From Drosophila pseudoobscura (lineage: Eukaryota; Arthropoda; Insecta; Diptera; Drosophilidae), in assembly GCF_009870125.1 (NCBI RefSeq), contig NC_046683.1, positions 930,001 to 994,000 of the forward strand: a stretch of DNA of 64,000 nt. The letters run 5' to 3'. This document shows, one piece after another, positions 14,138-28,400 of the stretch. The notes below the pieces were generated by a model. It was given only the letters and a program-made list of their open reading frames with translations, was not told the DNA's origin and did no database searches. Each line of letters opens with the position of its first letter. Position 1 is the stretch's first letter. A program made the position numbers and the translations under genes.

Positions 14138-17100
14138 ATAAATACTCAACATTTGAGTCAATGTCGAGGAAGGAACGGGGCACTGGCTACAGCCAACAAA
14201 AAGAATAAAAGCACGTTGTAAAAATAACACACAAATCGTATTTAAGCCGTTTTGAGTGAGTGAATGAATGAAATGATACGAATGGCCTCTCTCTCTCTGT
14301 CTTTCCGTCTCTATCGGTCTATCGCTCTATCGCTCTCTCTGTTGGTACTATAAATATCTCAAAAGGAGAGTCGAGTCGATATCCCATCTGTCAATCGAGG
14401 TTGGGCCAAGTGTTTTTTGGGCCAAGTGCAAGCACCGTCCATCCCACACCACGACATCCAACAATAAAAGCACTATTTATTATTGTACGAAATATTTAAC
14501 ACACGCGCGCATTCCGCATTTCGTATCGCGTATCGGAAATGGTTTTTCCATATTGGAAAAGGCTTTTCACAACAATAATTCAACACACGCACATGTTCCG
14601 CTTCTTCTTCTTTTTTGTTTCTGTTTCTGTTCTTCTCCTACTTCTTCGTTTGTTGTTGATCTCCTCTTCCTTTTTATTCTCTTCTCTGTTTCTTCTGTCT
14701 GCTGGTCTGCTGGTCTGCTGGTGTGGAGTGTGGGTTTTTGGATACAATCTATAAACGTCGACTAGAACACGTCAACTGAATTAGTTAATCAGGCAAAAGA
14801 TAGCCACAAGCGACGTATTCACGTAGCGCCAAGCACACACCACACGGCGGAAAGAGCAGGAGAGCGGCAGCGAGTGAGAGCGAGCTTTGGCACGCTCACT
14901 TGTTCGCTGGCTGCCTCTGCCTCTGCCTCTGCCTCTGCCGCTCCCTCTCCCACTCCCTCTTTCCTCTTTCCACTGACTAAAAAGTGAGAGTGAAAAAGCG
15001 TAGGCATATGACGCACGCGAGTGTTGTGTGTGGTGTGTGTGTGAGTGCGAGAGTACGTATGTATATCTATGATGCACTCTTTCAACCATCGCATCTGATT
15101 TGATCTGATATTTTCATTGATTTAATTCCCATCCAAGCAGCAAAATGTTGCGTATGCGTGATGATGGTGGAATATTGCGCATACGCGACACCCTGAGGCA
15201 CCCTGTCCCAGTGCCCTTTGGCACAGAGAGAGAGAGGGAGATTAGCCGCTATTTATCTTTTCCCGCCTACCTTCCGTCGTTGTGTCTCGCTCAGCAGCAC
15301 ACACCAGCGCACGCGGGCCAAAGAGAACGAACGCCTACACACACCTACACCGAAGGTTTGTGCTCTCTCACACTCCCGCTCGCTCTCACTCACCGACGCT
15401 TCAGCAAAGGTACATGCATATGTGACATGCGAAGGTAACGTAATCCGCTCTCTCGCTACACATACGGGGCGACTCTGCCTCACCTATCATTGAATATACC
15501 TTCACACAGCTGTGTTGTGTTCCATTTGCGTTTCAATAAGAAAAGAGACCAAGAGAGAGAGAATGAGAATGAGCGAATGAATGAATGAGAGAGCACCCAC
15601 GCAAATCATTTTCATTGTTAACTTTATTTTATGTGCGTTTTGATTTCGTACTGTGGAATATATATGGAATATACATATATAATATGTATGGGAGTAGATT
15701 ATATGCGTATGTATACAAAGGTGTATCCCCCACATACCTTTTGAAGGCCTTCCTTCGGGTCAAGGAAGGCGCAAGCCCGCCTCCGCAGTCAGCCGGCCGG
15801 CGATGTCTGCCCTCTCTCATCCCACCCCCCCTGTTCCACTCCCCTTTCCCATATTGTTTATGATCTCCAGCAGCAACGGTACCACTGGCCGGTGAAAAAT
15901 AAAACGCAATTGCAAAGTAAACAAAAACAAAATAAAAGCGAAACAAAGATCATGGAAAGTGTGCTTCGGCTTAGCGGGGGGGCAGACCTGCAGACCAACC
16001 CCCCACCCGCCAGCCAGCCAGCAGCCAGCAGCCAATGAGATGGAAAACAACACGAAAGTAAAGACCATTCTCCCGAGGGACCGACACTTTAGATACCCTT
16101 ACCATTCCCATGGTTGGATTATATTAATTCGCATGCCATATTATCCGACGGAAGTACCTTTAGATACATTTCTTCAGGCATAAAAAACTGTTTTCCCAAT
16201 GGCAATTCCGTTTCATAATCCTGATACCCAAGGCCCCCCCACTGAAGAGTATCCGCAGGCCTGATAGCAACAAGAGCGATAACAGCTACCTGTTGTTGTT
16301 TCTTTCTGCCGCCACTGTATGCAAATAAGCGGATGAAAAGCGGGAAGGGGACAGACACGGGTCAGGGGAAATGGAGGCAGACAGGCTGCGTTCTGCGGGC
16401 TGCGGGCTACGGGTTGTCCCCAATCCAAATTGCGTCTTACTCTGACTAAGGGTAGTGTAATTTGAGCTTTTGTTCTTGTTGTTGCCTTCTCCCAGCTCTT
16501 GCGTGGGCAGAGACGCCGCCAGAGAAGCATCAACGCCCACGCACCGCTAGGTCGGGACTTGATGCTGCTCTGCGGCTGTGACGCTGTGACGATGCTGCGC
16601 TGCTGCTGCAGTGCTGCTGCTGTGCTGCTGTGACGCTCTCTGTTTCTCTCAAATAGTCGTGTGCTTGTGTGTGGGTGTTGGTCGGTGAAGGATTTCCGGG
16701 TGAATCGTTTCTATGGGAGCCAAAAGATGACTATCGAGCTGACTCGATGGAGAACACTGGGCTTACAGAAAAATGTAAGCCCCTGGCGGAAGAGCAGGAA
16801 TGGAGGGGGAGACCAAAGAACTTTGCTATGTTAACTAACAGAAAGAAAACAAAAACACACGTGTAACATGGCCATGTTAACGGTGGCAGGAAAAACAGGC
16901 AGTTCCATTCCATGTTAAGACAGCACGTTAACAGCTCAGAGGAAGAGAAGAGCGCACGCTGTTAGCTAACAGAGGCGCATTGGCGGTTGGCTGTTGGCTG
17001 TTGGCTAACAGAAGTGATCTTCGACCACTGAAAAAAGCTCTGTTAAGCAGCAGACGATTAGGCAGAATAATTTGCATGCAATAATTATGTACAGCGGCTT

Positions 17101-19452
17101 CCCAGCACTGGCAACGAACTGCAACCAAGCCAAGTCGCGCTCTCCTCTCCTGCTCGCTCCCTTCACGTGCCACTCCCCCTCCCCCAACAACAAAATGCAA
17201 GTAAATGAAGAAAATTTGCCGCATGACATGAAAAGCCAACGAAACGAAACAGAAATTTTCAGCTTGAAGACATTTCCCAACCACTTTGTTGATAGGCAGA
17301 GGCACGGCCCGGCCCTCCCCGTGGCACAGATCCGCAGATGAATGCCCCACCACGTACTGGTAAATACATAGAAACAAAAGCTGCGACAAAATAGCTGCAG
17401 AGGCAGAGGCAGAGGCAGTGGCAGCAACAGCAGCAGCAGCAGTAGCATATGGAAATATTAATAGAAGACATCGTGTTTTAATATTTATAATTTCCAGGGG
17501 CTGACTTCCACGCTCCGTGCCTTTTTGGGGCAAGCTCAGATCGGAGTTGAGTCGACACACGACGAACGACACACGCGACTCGACTTGCGACTTGCGCCGG
17601 AAATGAGGCACAAACCACGCCACCGACTGCCTTCGGAAGAGTCTCCTAAGCTGACATTGATGTTAGGAAGGAAAAAGACTGACTTTTGTCCCCTTTAGTG
17701 TCCCCCAAATTCGAGTATGCACATACATATGTAAATATTATCTCTAGGAACCGAAAGCCTTAAAGAAGAGTTCTTCCAGCTCGATTAATCGTAGATCTCC
17801 GATATGAATGTTAAACATAAGTAAGCAATGGATCAAACTGTAGTTTCTGTTTTGCGAAAGAAGTGACTTGGCTCCATGACATTTGCATTCCATGAATGCT
17901 TCCGTTTCAGGGGACTCCGTTTCTCCTTCTGAGACTCACCTTTAGCAGGGTGAGTATCTTCTGTGAGAGGTCGTAGTCAAAGTTTGAATACTTGGAGCCG
18001 CTCATGTCGTAGATAAACACCAGTCCCGCACGCTGCGTCTCCGTGTCCTGCAGGGCGCTGTCCAGTTGATAAACGATCCCCTGCAGCGTCGTCGTATGGC
18101 CCACGCTCAACGGACTGTGTCGATTGGCGGTGAACAAGGCAATCGCCGCTCCACTGGAGGTCCGGGCGGGCTGTTGGAGAAATAAAACATAAGTTTCAGG
18201 GACACAGGATGCAGGGAATGTACTCTTACGAGGATTGTAAATTTTCCAGTCTGCAGCTCGGAGCGCAGCGGCTCCACATCCGGATCGATGTTGTAGAGAT
18301 ACTCCTTCTGGCGGATCTGCTCATGCTGTTCGTAGAGCGACACGGCTCGTGGTATATCGAATTTACGGGCGTACAAAAACTTGACGGCTGTGGTGTGTGA
18401 AATGTGTCGCCTGAAGACGGGTACTGGCCCTTCTCCTCCTCCTGCTATCGCTCCTGCTGTGGCAGCTTCCGTTGGTGGCGCTGTAAAGGCCAGTGGCGGC
18501 TGTGTGCCGCTGGCGGAGGCTGTGGAGGAGGCAGAGACAGAAGCAGAGGCTGCTGATAACGTGGATGTGGATGCTGTCAAAGTCCCTGCTGCTGCTGCTG
18601 TGGCACAAAGATTGTTGCAGAGATCTATGAATTGTTGCACAGCCTGAAACGAGAAGATGAACGAAAACGAAAGCTCATGAGAAAACTGTTCCGTGTTATT
18701 CAAAAAGATTTCCCCATTTCCCCATAAACTTGAACTATATGTGGCAGCGAGTGCGAAGGATGATGCACGCAGAACAGAAATTACACAACTTTCCATCGAA
18801 TGTCGTGACACTCGATCGCGATACGCGATCAAGATTGTAATTAATCAATTGATCATTCTATCCTCCTATAAGTGTGAGCAAATTACTCATTCGATGATCT
18901 ATTCCATCGGAGGGAGACTGGAAGTCGGAGAGTCGGAGAGGTGTGGACGTACACCGACTAGCTAGCTCACAATTGGTATAAGAGTTTATTATTAGTAGGG
19001 CTAATCAAGCACTGGCCCACAGTCCCTATCGAGTCGCAGCTCCTTAACGTGCTATATTTATTACCCCCCGTATTCATTGGAGTACTGGAGCAAGCATTCC
19101 TGGAAGTACTGGGTGCTCGTTCCAGGGAATGCTATCGGAAATTCCCAATCGAAAATCTCTCTCAGAGATCTTTCCGCGAATCCAAAATATTAATTTTCGA
19201 TTACGAACAGAGTTGCGTGTCATTCGAGCTCTCTTCCATTTATATCATTCGTAGAGTTCTTCTTTTTCGGTGGGCCACAAAAAAAAGTGCAAGTTTCAGC
19301 AGCAACCTCTTGACCTCGTTCTCCATCCAAACGACACCCGTTCGTTTCGAAGCAGTTCAAAGCTCCAAAATGTATGGTGCCCTCTCCCTCTCTCTCCCAC
19401 TGGAGTCTCTCCTAACAGTGGGTGTTTACACGGTTCTCTCCCTATCGTTCTT

Positions 19453-19489
<37 letters not shown>

Positions 19490-22400
19490 AGAGTGTAGAT
19501 ACATTTCCCCATCCATGGCATGGTACAAATTCCATAAACGTTTCGATTCTTTCATTCATTCATGCGCAATTTCTATGGGAAGTTAATTAGAGAATTCGTA
19601 TGCCATCCGCGACGCGACGCGACGCTCTTTCGCCAGACACACAGATGCACACTTCCCCTTCTACGGATGACGCGTGCCGCCTGGAATGAAACGGATCTCC
19701 GGTTCTCCTGTCCACTCCACCCACCTGTTCGCGGCTGTGACGTCGCTGGTAAAGATGAACCATCGTATCGTATCGTATTTTATCGTATCCGTGGGTTTAT
19801 TCAGAGGATCGGTACCAAATCATTCACCAGTTGAGAACCGAAAGCACACACACAAAAACAACACAATATATCCTCCGCTTATCACTTCCTCTTTCGCTTT
19901 TCTTTTGCTTTGCCCTGGCTGTTCTGTAATTTATTTTGTTCTCTTGTTTCTCTCTTTATTCGCGACGTTCCGCTGTGCTCAAAGCTTTCCCCATTACTGA
20001 CGACGACCGACGGCGGCGGCGGCGGCGGCACTTCGATCGTCGCTGTCGTCGTCGTCGTCGTCGTCATCGGCTGATAGCAGCAGCGTTACTCCATCTGTTG
20101 CTGTTGTTTTTGCTGCCGCTGCCGCTGCTGCAGCTGCAGCGCTTGGCTCAGTACACTCTTATGCTGGCAGCAGCAGCAGTGATGCCGTTTTGGCTGATTT
20201 AAAGCCAGATCATGGAATCTTTTTTGCTATTGAGGCAGATCGCTTTTGCAGTTATTAATATAATTGTACTAATGGTCGGTTTATTCGTAGCTTTCTCTGA
20301 GGCAAAGCTGCGGCGTCGAAGCTTTTGTAGAGCTTTTTATAGCAGCAAAAGTCGGTTAAAGCTTAAGCTTCATTCTGGGTCACTTTTCCAGCTATTTTCT
20401 GGCTCTTTCGTTGGCTAAAGGGTTCCCGGCAGCAGCACTGCGGCAGAGCTGCGTATGCGGCAATTCCAAGAACCATTAGACGCCAGCAGCAGCAGCGGTG
20501 GCAGCGGCAGCGGCAGAGAAGACGGACGCCAGGTTGTCGCTGGAGGGGCATACCAACAATTTGAGTCATGCGTGAGACGTGAGCCACCGTCGCTGTTGCT
20601 GATGCTACCATATGTCACCCTTCAGACGGGGCACAGTGGCCCCAGATGGGCGATAAAACCCGTGAAATGTTTGATTAGTTGTTCGACAAGCGATACAAAA
20701 AGATAGATACATAGATAGATAGATAGCTACGACTGTTGTCGATCAAATTGTATTCGTGTGAATTTCAATTTTCGTTTATCTTCGAGGCTCCTTGGGACTT
20801 CGAAGAACGCTCTTAGATATTATTTTCATCGGTATATGTACGACGACGCCCACTGTGAGCGGGTGGAATTCCTCCGAAGCGGATTTCGATCGCCCGAATG
20901 GAGAGATGATGGATGGATGGACGGAGCGGAACGGAACGGAACGGAAGGTGAGCGGAGTGCTGAGGGGAGTGGGACGTTGATGCGTCACCGCTTTTTGTCC
21001 ATTTCGTTCACTTTCGCGTGTTTTCACATGCATCTCTCTCGTTCCGTTTCGTTCCGTTCCTTCTTTCAACGGAATACATTATCGGTTAACGCGGGGGCCT
21101 CATCATCCCATTCATCGGATGATGGAATGGCAGTGTTTCCCTCTTTCTGGCTAACGTTCCCACCTCCTCACCACTGCTCTTTATCTTTCCAGTTTTTGGA
21201 CACACAGTCGGATCGATCCTGTCATTGGAGTCTTTGGAGGTGCGATTGGAATGCTGCTTGAATTTGTACGCTTTTCGAGTTAACTCGGGGGCAGGGGCAG
21301 CCATGTGATGTGTCACCCCTCTGTTGGCCTAGGGGTCAATGGCGGGGTCATATTCCACTGCGGCTGGAACTGGAACCTGAGTTTCCTCCAACTACCGATT
21401 CTGTCCTTTAATTTGTCTTTCTTGATTACGATTATATCAGAGAGATGATAAACAAAAATAGTCCATAGAAAGACCTACTTGGAACACAGCTGTTTTCGGA
21501 ACCAGTTCCAGTTCAGAGTAAGCCTCCTGGAAAGCAGAGCTAATTTTAAGGAGCCCAAACCCCAAACAATCTATAAATATCACAGAAGGAAAATAACGAT
21601 ATTTGATTCACAAAAAAAAAACACCAAAAGATAAACAAAAGATTCGTATGTAGAGTAGAGGGGAAAGAGGAGGTGAGGGAAGGGGAGGGAAGGCACCAGT
21701 CACTTCCGGTTCTCTCCAGTAGTTTTCATTCTGCCTTGGATCTCGTAAATATCTTAGCCATTAGCGTGAGCAAGTTAATAGAGCAACAACAAGAGTACCT
21801 CTACTTCTACCCCTGTCCCTGCTTCACCACCAGCCATCTCTCCCTCTCTGTTCATCTCTATCCCCCTGTTTGTTCCAGCATCCACTCATAACTGTACCAT
21901 TATGCATCATGCAAAGTAAAAGCACAAAACGCGACATCAGTTCCGTTCCGTTCTGCGCTGGAGTTCGGTTCGGTTCTGAGCAACTGTAAAACTTTAGAGA
22001 CTTGGATAGAGATAGAGATAGTAGTAGATCGCGATATGGAGCTATGGATGGATGGATGGATGGAGACTTTTAACGGACTCCGAGGAGCATAACAGCAGTT
22101 CTTTGGCGCTTACTCCGGCTCTGGCTCTGCTCTGAAACCCAAAGATCAGCCAGCGATTGGAAAGACACTCTCAAGACAGATACAGACAAAAGACACAGTT
22201 ATGCTTGGCGAAAGATACAAGATACTTAATCGTAGTGATTGATGAAGAATGGAAAAATGGAAGAACACCGAGAACAACCTATAGCTTAAGCTTCGGATGA
22301 TCCACAGAATGCTCTCTCTCCTGCTATAGCCATTACTCATCGCGCTCCTGCTCCTACTCCCGCTCCCGCCTTTTTAAGTGTTTTGTACAGACAATTTCCT

Positions 22401-25400
22401 CGTTTCACTGAGCCCAGGATGCAGGATATTGCTGACAGATTGTTGTCGGAGAATGAATATTGGCCGCACTTTTTACAGCCACAGAGCAGCAGGAAATGCA
22501 CAGCGCGAGAAGTGAGCACAGTGGAGGGCTCAGACAGGGGGACAGGGGATAGGGGGACTTCCTTTCACACTTTCGCATTGGAAATGCTTTGGAAATGCGA
22601 ATGGGTATTTTTTTAAGCCCACGTTTAACACGCTTCTGCTCGAGGGGCGGGCAGTCGCCGGTTGCCAATTGAGAGTCGGTTCGAGAAGAAGGCAAAAGCT
22701 GGGGAGCCGAACGGAGCACAAGAGAGGCTAGTGGGTAGGGGGAGAGGAATCCGCTGTTCGCAGTTTGCGCTTTCCGTCTCTGCTGCTGCGATGATGCTCA
22801 AACGGTTTATGGTCTTCCACACCCATTTGCATATTAAATCTGTGTGTCCGAATCGGAATCGGAATCTGAATCCGAATCCGAATTCAAGCCAAAAACGGAA
22901 CTTGGCAAAAGATGAAAGAGCCCAGAAAGTGACAAAAGAGCCGAGCCAAACAGCTGCTGCTGCTGCTGGAACCGCTATGGAACCGGATCTTACATACGAG
23001 TGTAAACAAATTTATGGAAATTTCTTTAATCAAAGAAACGTATGATATTTTCATATGGAAATGCACAGCACAGCCGTGGGGTTACAAGATGGCAATATTG
23101 TACATACATATGTACTCCGTTAACATGAATACCCCTAATAAACATCAACGTTTTTTCTCCTCCATGGCAGAGGAGCAAAGCGGGAGAACACCTCAAAGAC
23201 CCATCAGCAGCTACAGAAGCAGAAGCAGAAGCAGAGATGCACCGACAGTGGAGAGGGGGAGCTAAAAGTCCAGCTTGGGACTTGAGATGAGGCGAAAAAG
23301 GAGAAGGAGAAGACAGCAAAAACTAATAAAGTTAGTCTATAAATAGCCCGAAAGCAGCAGCAGCAGAAGTGCAGCAGCAACAGTAGCAGCACAGCGTGAG
23401 AGCCGGAGAGCGGAAGAGCTAGAGGGGGACAGTGCACAGCACACAGCAGCCCGATGAAGCGAGCGAAAAAAGTAAAACGAGCAGGGAGGTGCAGGGCAGG
23501 ACAAGATAGATGCAGGGGAGGCGAAAGCAAAAAAGCAAACTGAGAGAAGATAAAACTTAGAAAGTAAATAAGAGGAGGCATGGGCATGGCTAACGATGGA
23601 TAGAAAGAGAGAGCACACACACACACACACACACCTTGGCAAAGCACAGGAAGAGCCGCTGATGACAGCCGTTGTTTCTGCTGCTCCTGCTGTTGTTGTT
23701 ATTGCTGTCACTGCAATCGTCGTTAGATTCCCGCTGGTACTTGTTCTGCTGGCGTCGCTGCATTTTGCTACATTTTACATAGACACACACACGTACATAC
23801 ACGCGAAACACTGATCACACACACACCAGCACAAATAAATAAATAAATAAAATTGGATATATTTAATAACTAGAACATATTGCCATGCTCTCTCCTCCCG
23901 TGAGTGGAAAACGTGAAACCAAAGAGGGCGCGCGATCGTCCCCGAAAAAGAAAAAGACACGAGAGAGAGATGAACACGCGACGACCGAAACAACAATGAA
24001 ACAACGGCACAAACAACATCGCCTTTGCCGCTGCCGTACCGTGCCAAGCCAGTCGCGTCGCTGCTGCGCAAGAGCAGAGGCTCTCGGCTCCAAGGTGTAT
24101 TGATGGAAGGTTAGCCACTCGCACACATGGTGCAGGGTATATACATATCTATGTTTTTTTTTTGTTGCTGGCTCGTGCATTCGCACAACGCGGTGGCAAA
24201 TGAGAGAGTGGTAAGAAGATATGCGACTCGAAGAGTGGTTCAAAAGCCTCACCTTATATTAATGCACTTTGGGTAGATCGACTCGAGCGAGTAAGGCGAA
24301 AGAAAGAGAGCGATCGCGCACACGAGGCGGCGGGCGCCGACGCAGCAGCAGCCCGACCGCCCCTTTACAGCCGACAGCCTGCTGTTCATTGTTTTTGGTG
24401 CACTCTGCCGATGCCGCTGCCACTGACACAGTTCAATGTCAGCGGTGGAGCTGGAGCTGGGCGAGGGAGAAAGGGATAGGAGAACCGAGAGACTGATTGA
24501 ATCTTGTAAGGGGATGCCGCTGTTGATGGTATTCCCGTAGGAGCCGTAAGACAGGCTCGCATAAGTTCATACATCTGTTTTCTAATCCTATAAAACAGCT
24601 GTTTCCATAAACAGTTGTGGCTCAGCTCTAGATTTATTTGAATACAAGTACATTAATTAGTTTTCTGGAATACCATTAGTATTCCTGTTGCAAAAACAAC
24701 TGCCAAAATCTTAAGCCTCTCCCCAGGGCAGCTTTTGTGCTCGTAATTTAATGTATTCTATTTTCTACTGCTGCTCTCTTCCCTCTCTCCACCGTCTCTA
24801 CCGCGCGCTCGCTCTCCTGCCTTTATGACTTCTTATGGGAAAGTGTTAAGAAATTTCGCCACAGTTTCGAGTGTCGCTGGCAAAGTTTCACTTGTGCTCT
24901 TCATCCATATCCCCATATCCCCACATCCCCACATCCCCACATCCACATCCACATCCATGTGTACGAGGAGAGTGAGTATCGGAGACGGGATTGGGTTTGT
25001 CTCTCTCATACTTATGATTATTGCCATTATTTTGTTTATTATTACGATTATTACTACGCTTTCTTATGGCACTGCGCTCGATTATTGTAAGCAAAATGCT
25101 CGCCGCTGAAGCTGTCTGTCTTTGTCTGGGGCCTCTGTGGCCTCGGTGGGGCCTGGGGGCGTGACATTGAGACAAGACAAAAGCTGCTGCCAAGCTTCCA
25201 AGCTTCCAAGCTACCAAGCATGCACGGCCGACGCGTACGGACGCGAGTATTTGAGTATTTCAAAGCCAAAAGAAAAACTTTCTTTTCGATGCGTTTACAC
25301 ACAGCAAATCCCCGCATCGCCTCGCATCGAAAAGAAATCACATCATTTATGCTCATTTCTTTTCTTTCTTTCCACAACACACACAACATTTCGCAGCCAG

Positions 25401-28400
25401 CCCTGCACCAAAACGAGTTTTGATCCACAAATTAGAGGACAGACGAGACGAGAAGCGACGCGACGCGCGCTGTGCTGTGCTGTGCTGCCCCCGTTCCGTG
25501 CCGCTTAGAAAGTGCTCCCCCAAAATGGGATTAGTAGAGCTGCTGTCCGACGCAACGCAGCACTCCATTACGCAACTTTCAAAGTGGAGGAGGGACGGGG
25601 TAGGGTGCGGTTGGGGTTGGGGCGGTCCCCCCGCCCGATGATGCGACACATTTCCGAGGGCGGTTGGAACGTGACCACCGTGGAGCACCACTCTACTTAT
25701 TATGTCATTCTCGACTCATAACAGAACTTTCAGAAGCAATTTCAGATATTTCTTGCTCTCCAGCGAAGATACTAATCACAGAAGGATACATACTGGAGAT
25801 GTCTGACGAAGAGAACGAGAGAGTAGGCTGCTCCTCAGTTCTAGTCGAGATATCGTAAAACTAATGGATACCACTCCAATACATGTATTATCCAAAGCAA
25901 AGACCCGAGATTCCCATGAATTTTCTAGACTAAAAGTAGTAGCAAATATTATAGCACCCACGACAGAGCAGGAGGTATGGAGAGAGCTACTTCCTAGTCG
26001 TTCCAGGTTCGTTGAGTGGCCCCGCCATTCAGATCCCAGATTTGTTTCCAATTTCGCTTATTCTATGCAACATAATGTGTCCCGTTAGGTCCATGGGCAT
26101 TCTGCCAAAAGCAGGAACAGAAGCAGAAGCAGAAGCTGCCGCCGCAGTTTGCCATTTTAATTATCAGAAATGTGTGTGTGTGTGTGTGTGTGTGTGCACC
26201 GGAGATGGACAGAGAGACCCCAGACCCCAGACCCCCGAATGGAATGTCAAAAGAAACTTAGAGCCAGCCCCAGAGCCCGCTGAGGGGAGGGGGGACCAGC
26301 ATGTAGGCCAACAGACAGAAAAATGGAAAAGCTCTTCACTGCGAAGCTAGATCTAAGCTCGCCCTCGCTCCGTTGTCCCCCCCCCCTCCTGCTCCCCTGC
26401 CTCTTGAAACTCATTTCTTTTGCACAATGTAAATCGGTCAAACCAATCAAAAAGGCAAAAAATATACACATATACACATACATATATAGCTACAATGCCC
26501 TATACTCTCGCCCCTCTCGCTAAGAGCGAGGGCTCTTTTCGTGCTGCTTTCTGGTTTGGAGCCAGGCCCCGCGGCATTGGAAAGTGTTGTGGATGGGATT
26601 GAGAATGAGATGAGATGGGGATCGGGATCGGGATTTGAGTAGAGAATGCGATGTGATGTGATGTGATGCGATGTCCACGTCATTGTCAGGCCGAAGCCCT
26701 AACCCTACTCTCTAGCCCTGCACTAGACTGCAAATGCCATCGAGAGAGAGAGAATATTGCAACAGAGACTTGAGCACGCGGCGACAGCAACAAGAAGAGG
26801 CGGAAATGAAGAGTCCACCAGACAATGGGACCCCGCATTAGAAACTACAGATTTGTATACAAAGAAAAAGAGACCGACCGACCGACCGACCCCGAAAAGA
26901 AAGCCAAACAAAACAGAACGAAGGAGAACTTTGCAGGCAAATCAGCGATAGTAGTACAGTGGGCACTGGATAAGTACACCTAAGAGCACACAGCCGGGGC
27001 GGAGGCTTCATGGACAAATATTTGAGAGGTGCCTTCCAAGAGATAATCGAATGAAATAAAGAATTATGGCTTTCGCTTCCACTTCCATCGATTTATCGCC
27101 AAATCGATGACTTTCTAGTGTTTAATCCATCAATTTATTGAAGTATCGAAAAGTTTCTGGCATCTTGCCATTGTTTTATCGCAAAATCAAAGACTTTCTG
27201 AAGTATGGATTACTTTCACATGATTTTATCGATAGATTTGTTGGATTTTTTCATAATTTTTGGGGTATATTTTTTCAGTGAGAACCTTTCCTTTGTGTTA
27301 GAATTTCTGTACGAGAGATTATCAGATAAAATATTATTTATTTTAGACAAGAATTACTGTTCTCCGTGTACTTCTGCTACTTCTGCTTGAGGTAGAGATG
27401 GGGGGGCATCATCGCGGAAGCAGAAGCAGAAGCAGCAAGAAGCCAACGACGTCAAATCCGTGCCAGAAGCAGTAGAAGCAGCAGCGGCAGCCTCCGCTTC
27501 GCGATTCTCTGAGAGCCACTCGCCCGGTCGAGGCCCCTCCTCCCATACACATGCACGTCGTACATACATATGTGTCTGTGTGTGTGTGTGTGTGTGTGGG
27601 GTTCAACAACCTCCCACAGAGAAGCCACGGATTGGGATAGAAGCGAATGAGAAGCGAGGAATGATGGTAAAACAACAATACATTGCCCTATCCCCCATCC
27701 CCCATCCACTATCCACTATGCACAGCGCCCACTGCCACGCCCACACATCGCATCGCAATAGTTCCTTCAATTATGCATAAATAAAGGGAAAATCGTAATA
27801 AACTTCGGACCAGGAGAGATCCCTGCCGTGATTAAACCATGCAGCAGGCACCAGGCAGCAGGCGGCATATATTTGACCCACTTCGGAAGCAATATGTCCA
27901 TTAAGTGGGTGGTTCGTTGGGGGCGCCTCCCTGGGGGAAGAGGCCCCAAACAACAGGCTATAGCCAACAATTGCAGGCGGAAGCAGAGCAGGGGATAGGG
28001 AGAGGGTGGCCGGCGACCGGCGACCGGCGACATTTGATAGCCAATTGTGGCCGGCAAAGTGCTTATAGAGTTCAATTAACTATAAATATAGCCACGGCCC
28101 AGGCACTGTCCTCCCCTCCCCATTTCGAGCAGATCCCAGACAGAATTCAGAATTCAGATTGCAAGGAATTGGATTGGATTGTATTGGATTGTATTGGATT
28201 GTATTGGGGATTGTTGAATGGATTCTAAATTCGAATTGGTCTACAAAAGATCCCCGAAGATAAAACAGAAGAGAAACCAGAAATGGACAAAGACTTCAGA
28301 CTGTTCAGACTATTGTTGCACTGCAATAATTATAGCTCTTTTCTTTGGGGTATAGCCCCGAAAGAAGTTTCCCCGAGGGCGAGTGTTGTAGTGCTACAAC

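Larger units (their letters stand above)
4674..17939 (-). other. Ptpmeg2: 13.3-kb Ptpmeg2 intron between coding exons 3 and 4
   Basis: A GT-AG intron with no supportable coding gene inside on either strand; the long frames are low complexity. It holds a CCCCAA repeat (5484-5517), a degenerate AAATACYAG repeat field (6490-6865), a 34-base G run (9084-9117), GAATCC repeats (11858-11915), CA and GA microsatellites, a CpG-rich block near 13250-13700 that could be a promoter, and a cluster of GTTAAC/CTGTTA sites (16830-17047). Its size suggests regulatory content. Confidence 0.8.

Noticed and set aside
16928..17623. 231-codon minus-strand frame inside a Ptpmeg2 intron
   Set aside because: No domain, poly-Ala/Ser from a GCA repeat, and it overlaps the regulatory-looking cluster; stop-free length by chance.
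18644..18832. Upstream extension of Ptpmeg2 exon 2 (open frame before AVQQF)
   Set aside because: A TTTCAG acceptor and loss of homology mark the exon start at 18643, and the sequence before it looks intronic.
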